From Brachybacterium sp. (GTDB lineage Bacteria > Actinomycetota > Actinomycetes > Actinomycetales > Dermabacteraceae), in NCBI GenBank assembly GCA_027322375.1, contig DAHVRS010000329.1:1-8852 (forward strand): a stretch of 8,852 bases of DNA. The letters are read 5' to 3'. The position numbers and the translations under genes were made by a program. This document shows positions 6,657-8,852 of this stretch, piece after piece. The notes below the pieces were generated by a model, which worked only from the letters and a program-made list of their open reading frames with translations, was not told the DNA's origin and ran no database searches. The number at the start of each line of letters is the position of its first letter. Positions within the stretch are counted from its first letter, which is position 1.

Positions 6657-6926
6657 ATGGCCCTCGACACCGCTACGAAGCAGCAGATCATCAAGGAGTA
6701 CGGGACCACCGAGGGCGACACCGGTTCGCCCGAGGTCCAGATCGCGCTCCTCAGCCACCGCATCACCTACCTGACCGAGCACCTCAAGACCCACAAGCAC
6801 GACCACCACACCCGTCGTGGTCTGATGCTGCTGGTCGGTCAGCGCAAGCGCCTCCTGCAGTACCTGCAGGGCGTCGACATCGAGCGCTACCGTGCGCTCA
6901 TCAAGCGTCTCGGCATCCGCCGCTGA
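6657..6926 (+). CDS. rpsO: 30S ribosomal protein S15
   Basis: S15 is a primary binder of the central domain of 16S rRNA (helices 20-22) and contributes to a 30S-50S bridge. The 89-residue product has exactly the family length and signature: [16 protein letters not shown], then [25 protein letters not shown] (about 22-46), [26 protein letters not shown] (about 49-74), and a terminal LIKRLGIRR. Conserved His and Asp residues in HDHHTRRGL contact rRNA. The ATG follows AGGAGAG closely. The gene sits between ribF and pnp as in many bacteria. A structured leader upstream and a strong hairpin 7 nt after the stop suggest control at the RNA level. Identification is certain. Confidence 0.98.
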   Translation: MALDTATKQQIIKEYGTTEGDTGSPEVQIALLSHRITYLTEHLKTHKHDHHTRRGLMLLVGQRKRLLQYLQGVDIERYRALIKRLGIRR

Positions 6927-6933
6927 CCATCTG

Positions 6934-6964
6934 CCGCCGCTCGCCCCACTCGGGCGGGCGGCGG
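6934..6964 (+). terminator. Strong hairpin after rpsO
   Basis: CCGCCGCTCGCCC (6934-6946) pairs with GGGCGGGCGGCGG (6952-6964): 13 bp with one T-G wobble around a CACTC loop, 7 nt after the rpsO stop. There is no T-tract. It is probably an intrinsic terminator or attenuator between rpsO and pnp, comparable in position to the rpsO terminator of E. coli, and may also protect the rpsO 3' end. Confidence 0.7.
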
Positions 6965-7142
6965 TGTCCGTGCGCCCGTTGCAGCTTCTGCGGCGGCGGA
7001 CCCCGTTCACCGCCCCGACCAGGTTCGGTCCTCGGCAGTGACCTTCGGACCGGTCCCACGGCCCTTTCGGGGCCGCGCGACCGCCGCGGGTGACTGACGA
7101 AGGCCGCACCGGCAGGGCACCCCCTCACAGAGGAGAGACCCC
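6965..7142 (+). other. pnp leader with dyads, no gene
   Basis: This 178-bp stretch shows no convincing coding frame. It contains CGGTCC (7026-7031) able to pair with GGACCG (7047-7052), a self-complementary GGACCGGTCC (7047-7056) that would compete with it, and hairpin CGGCCC-TTTCG-GGGCCG (7059-7075). AGGAG (7131-7135), 7 nt from the pnp ATG, is a good ribosome-binding site. In E. coli the pnp leader is cleaved by RNase III and PNPase autoregulates there; whether these structures serve that purpose is unknown. I could not identify a promoter. Confidence 0.5.
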
Positions 7143-8852
7143 ATGGCCATGGAAGGCCCCGACATCACGGCGACCACCGCCGTCATCGACAACGGCGACT
7201 TCGGCCGCCGCGAGATCCGCTTCGAGACCGGCCGCCTCGCCCAGCAGGCCGCCGGCGCCGTCGCCGTCTACCTCGACGATGACACCATGGTGTTCTCGGC
7301 GACCGCCGTGTCGAACAAGCCCAAGGACCAGTTCGACTTCTTCCCGCTCACGGTCGACGTCGAGGAGCGGATGTACGCCGCGGGCCGCATCCCCGGCTCG
7401 TTCTTCCGCCGCGAGGGCCGTCCCGGCACCGACGCGATCCTCGCCGCCCGTCTCACCGACCGTCCGCTGCGCCCCGCCTTCGTCAAGGGCCTGCGCAACG
7501 AGGTCCAGGTCGTTCTGACGATCATGGCCAGCGCCCCGGACGACGCGTACGACGTCGTCGGCATCAACGGCGCCTCCGCCTCCACCCAGATCTCCGGCCT
7601 GCCCTTCTCCGGCCCGATCGGCGCCGTCCGCATCGCGCTCATGCCGACCGCCCAGGGCGGCCAGTGGGTCGCGTTCCCGACCTTCTCCCAGCTCGACGAG
7701 GCTGTGTTCTCCATGGTCGTCGCGGGCCGCATGGTGGGCGACGACGTCGCGATCATGATGGTCGAGGCCGAGGCCACCGACCACTCCTGGAACCTCATCA
7801 AGGAGCAGGGCGCGATCGCCCCGACCGAGGAGGTCGTGGCCGAGGGCCTCGAGGCCTCCAAGGTCTTCATCCGCAGCCTCTGCGAGGCGCAGGCGGAGCT
7901 CGCCCGCACCGCCGCGAAGCCGGTGCGCGACTTCCCGCTCTTCCTGGACTACCAGGACGACGCCTTCGACATCGTCTCCGGCGCCGCCTCCGAGCGACTC
8001 GGCGCGATCATGCAGATCGCCGCCAAGACCGAGCGCGAGGAGAAGACCGAGGAGCTGCTCGCCATCCTCGTCGAGGAGCTCGCCGAGGAGGGCAAGCCCC
8101 TCGAGGGCCGCGCGAAGGAGGTCACCGGTGCTTACCGCGCCCTGACCAAGCAGCTCGTGCGCCAGAAGATCCTCACCGACGGCACCCGCATCGACGGGCG
8201 CGGGCTGCGGGACATCCGCCAGCTCTCCGCCGAGGTCGAGGTCCTGCCCCGCGTGCACGGCTCGGCCCTGTTCCAGCGCGGCGAGACCCAGATCCTGGGT
8301 GTCACCACGCTGAACATGCTCAAGATGGAGCAGCAGATCGACTCCCTCGGGCCCGTCGATCGCAAGCGCTACATCCACCACTACAACTTCCCGCCCTACT
8401 CCACCGGTGAGACCGGTCGCGTGGGCTCCCCGAAGCGCCGCGAGATCGGCCACGGCATGCTCGCCGAGCGCGCCCTGGTCCCGGTCCTGCCCAGCCGCGA
8501 GGAGTTCCCCTACGCGATCCGCCAGGTCTCCGAGGCGCTCGGCTCGAACGGCTCGACCTCCATGGGCTCGGTCTGCGCCTCGACCCTCGCCATGCTGAAC
8601 GCGGGCGTGCCGCTGCGCGCCCCCGTTGCTGGCATCGCGATGGGCCTGGTCTCCGACGAGGTCGAAGGCGAAACCCGCTACGTCGCGCTGACCGACATCC
8701 TCGGCGCCGAGGACGCCTTCGGCGACATGGACTTCAAGGTGGCCGGCACCAAGGACTTCGTCACCGCGTTGCAGCTCGACACCAAACTCGACGGCATTCC
8801 GTCGCAGGTGCTGGCCGGCGCGCTGAATCAGGCCAAGGACGCCCGGCTGACC
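7143..8852 (+). CDS. pnp: Polyribonucleotide nucleotidyltransferase (PNPase), 3'-truncated
   Basis: PNPase is a trimeric 3'->5' phosphorolytic exoribonuclease that releases nucleoside diphosphates; in actinobacteria it also acts in RNA tailing. 570 codons are present with no stop before the window edge; the full protein is usually about 740-780 residues, so the KH and S1 RNA-binding domains are missing. RNase PH domain 1 covers about residues 10-145, with [13 protein letters not shown] at 87-99; the helical linker about 245-345; RNase PH domain 2 starts near [10 protein letters not shown] and has RGETQ (379-383) and [15 protein letters not shown]. Asp524, Asp530 and Lys532 correspond, from memory, to E. 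coli catalytic Asp486, Asp492 and Lys494. The ATG at 7143 is chosen over 7149 because AGGAG lies 7 nt upstream. The last 60 or so codons break the gene's codon habit (AAA, ATT, AAT, TTG, two GAA), as detailed in the findings. Confidence 0.97.
   Translation, partial: MAMEGPDITATTAVIDNGDFGRREIRFETGRLAQQAAGAVAVYLDDDTMVFSATAVSNKPKDQFDFFPLTVDVEERMYAAGRIPGSFFRREGRPGTDAILAARLTDRPLRPAFVKGLRNEVQVVLTIMASAPDDAYDVVGINGASASTQISGLPFSGPIGAVRIALMPTAQGGQWVAFPTFSQLDEAVFSMVVAGRMVGDDVAIMMVEAEATDHSWNLIKEQGAIAPTEEVVAEGLEASKVFIRSLCEAQAELARTAAKPVRDFPLFLDYQDDAFDIVSGAASERLGAIMQIAAKTEREEKTEELLAILVEELAEEGKPLEGRAKEVTGAYRALTKQLVRQKILTDGTRIDGRGLRDIRQLSAEVEVLPRVHGSALFQRGETQILGVTTLNMLKMEQQIDSLGPVDRKRYIHHYNFPPYSTGETGRVGSPKRREIGHGMLAERALVPVLPSREEFPYAIRQVSEALGSNGSTSMGSVCASTLAMLNAGVPLRAPVAGIAMGLVSDEVEGETRYVALTDILGAEDAFGDMDFKVAGTKDFVTALQLDTKLDGIPSQVLAGALNQAKDARLT

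Noticed and set aside
7021..7031. GGTTCGGTCC resembling a tRNA T-arm
   Set aside because: The T-loop has G where A58 is invariant, and no anticodon or D arm can be built around it.
7125..8453. 442-codon open frame on the - strand over pnp
   Set aside because: Antisense shadow of PNPase; rich in Gly, Asp, Leu and Val with no family features.

Overview
The window is high-GC DNA (about 70% by eye) with almost exclusively G/C-ending codons. It comes from an actinobacterium, most likely a member of the Micrococcales. The proteins remind me of Dermabacteraceae such as Brachybacterium, but that placement is from memory and unverified. It carries a conserved translation/RNA-metabolism block interrupted by one cell-wall gene: infB (5' end missing) > rbfA > truB on the + strand, a convergent L,D-transpeptidase gene on the - strand, then ribF > rpsO > pnp on the + strand (pnp 3' end missing).

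Region by region: 1-1833 is the IF2 gene from its N-terminal IF2_N domain to its stop. 1834-2077 is a 244-bp spacer with three hairpins and a short tandem repeat. rbfA (2078-2563) and truB (2560-3525) overlap by GTGA and are probably translationally coupled. A near-perfect 42-bp inverted repeat (3545-3586) lies between the convergent ends of truB and the L,D-transpeptidase gene and looks like a shared bidirectional terminator. The L,D-transpeptidase (3628-5187, -) is a membrane-anchored YkuD enzyme with an intact SHGC motif. A 313-bp divergent intergenic region (5188-5500) separates it from ribF (5501-6517), which encodes bifunctional riboflavin kinase/FAD synthetase. rpsO (6657-6926) has a leader that folds into a bulged long-range stem just upstream of its ribosome-binding site. 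A strong hairpin follows rpsO, then pnp (7143 to the window end) begins with its own good ribosome-binding site.

Functionally the + strand genes support ribosome initiation (IF2), 30S maturation (RbfA), tRNA psi55 formation (TruB), flavin cofactor synthesis (RibF), the 30S subunit (S15) and RNA turnover (PNPase). The transpeptidase is unrelated to these and interrupts the order usual for this locus.

I see no mobile element, CRISPR, phage gene, tRNA or rRNA, and no clear candidate for a novel multi-gene system. The observations most worth checking are the abrupt change of codon habit at the 3' end of pnp (recombination or assembly chimera), the structured rpsO leader (candidate S15 autoregulatory RNA), and the regulatory-looking DNA between the transpeptidase gene and ribF.
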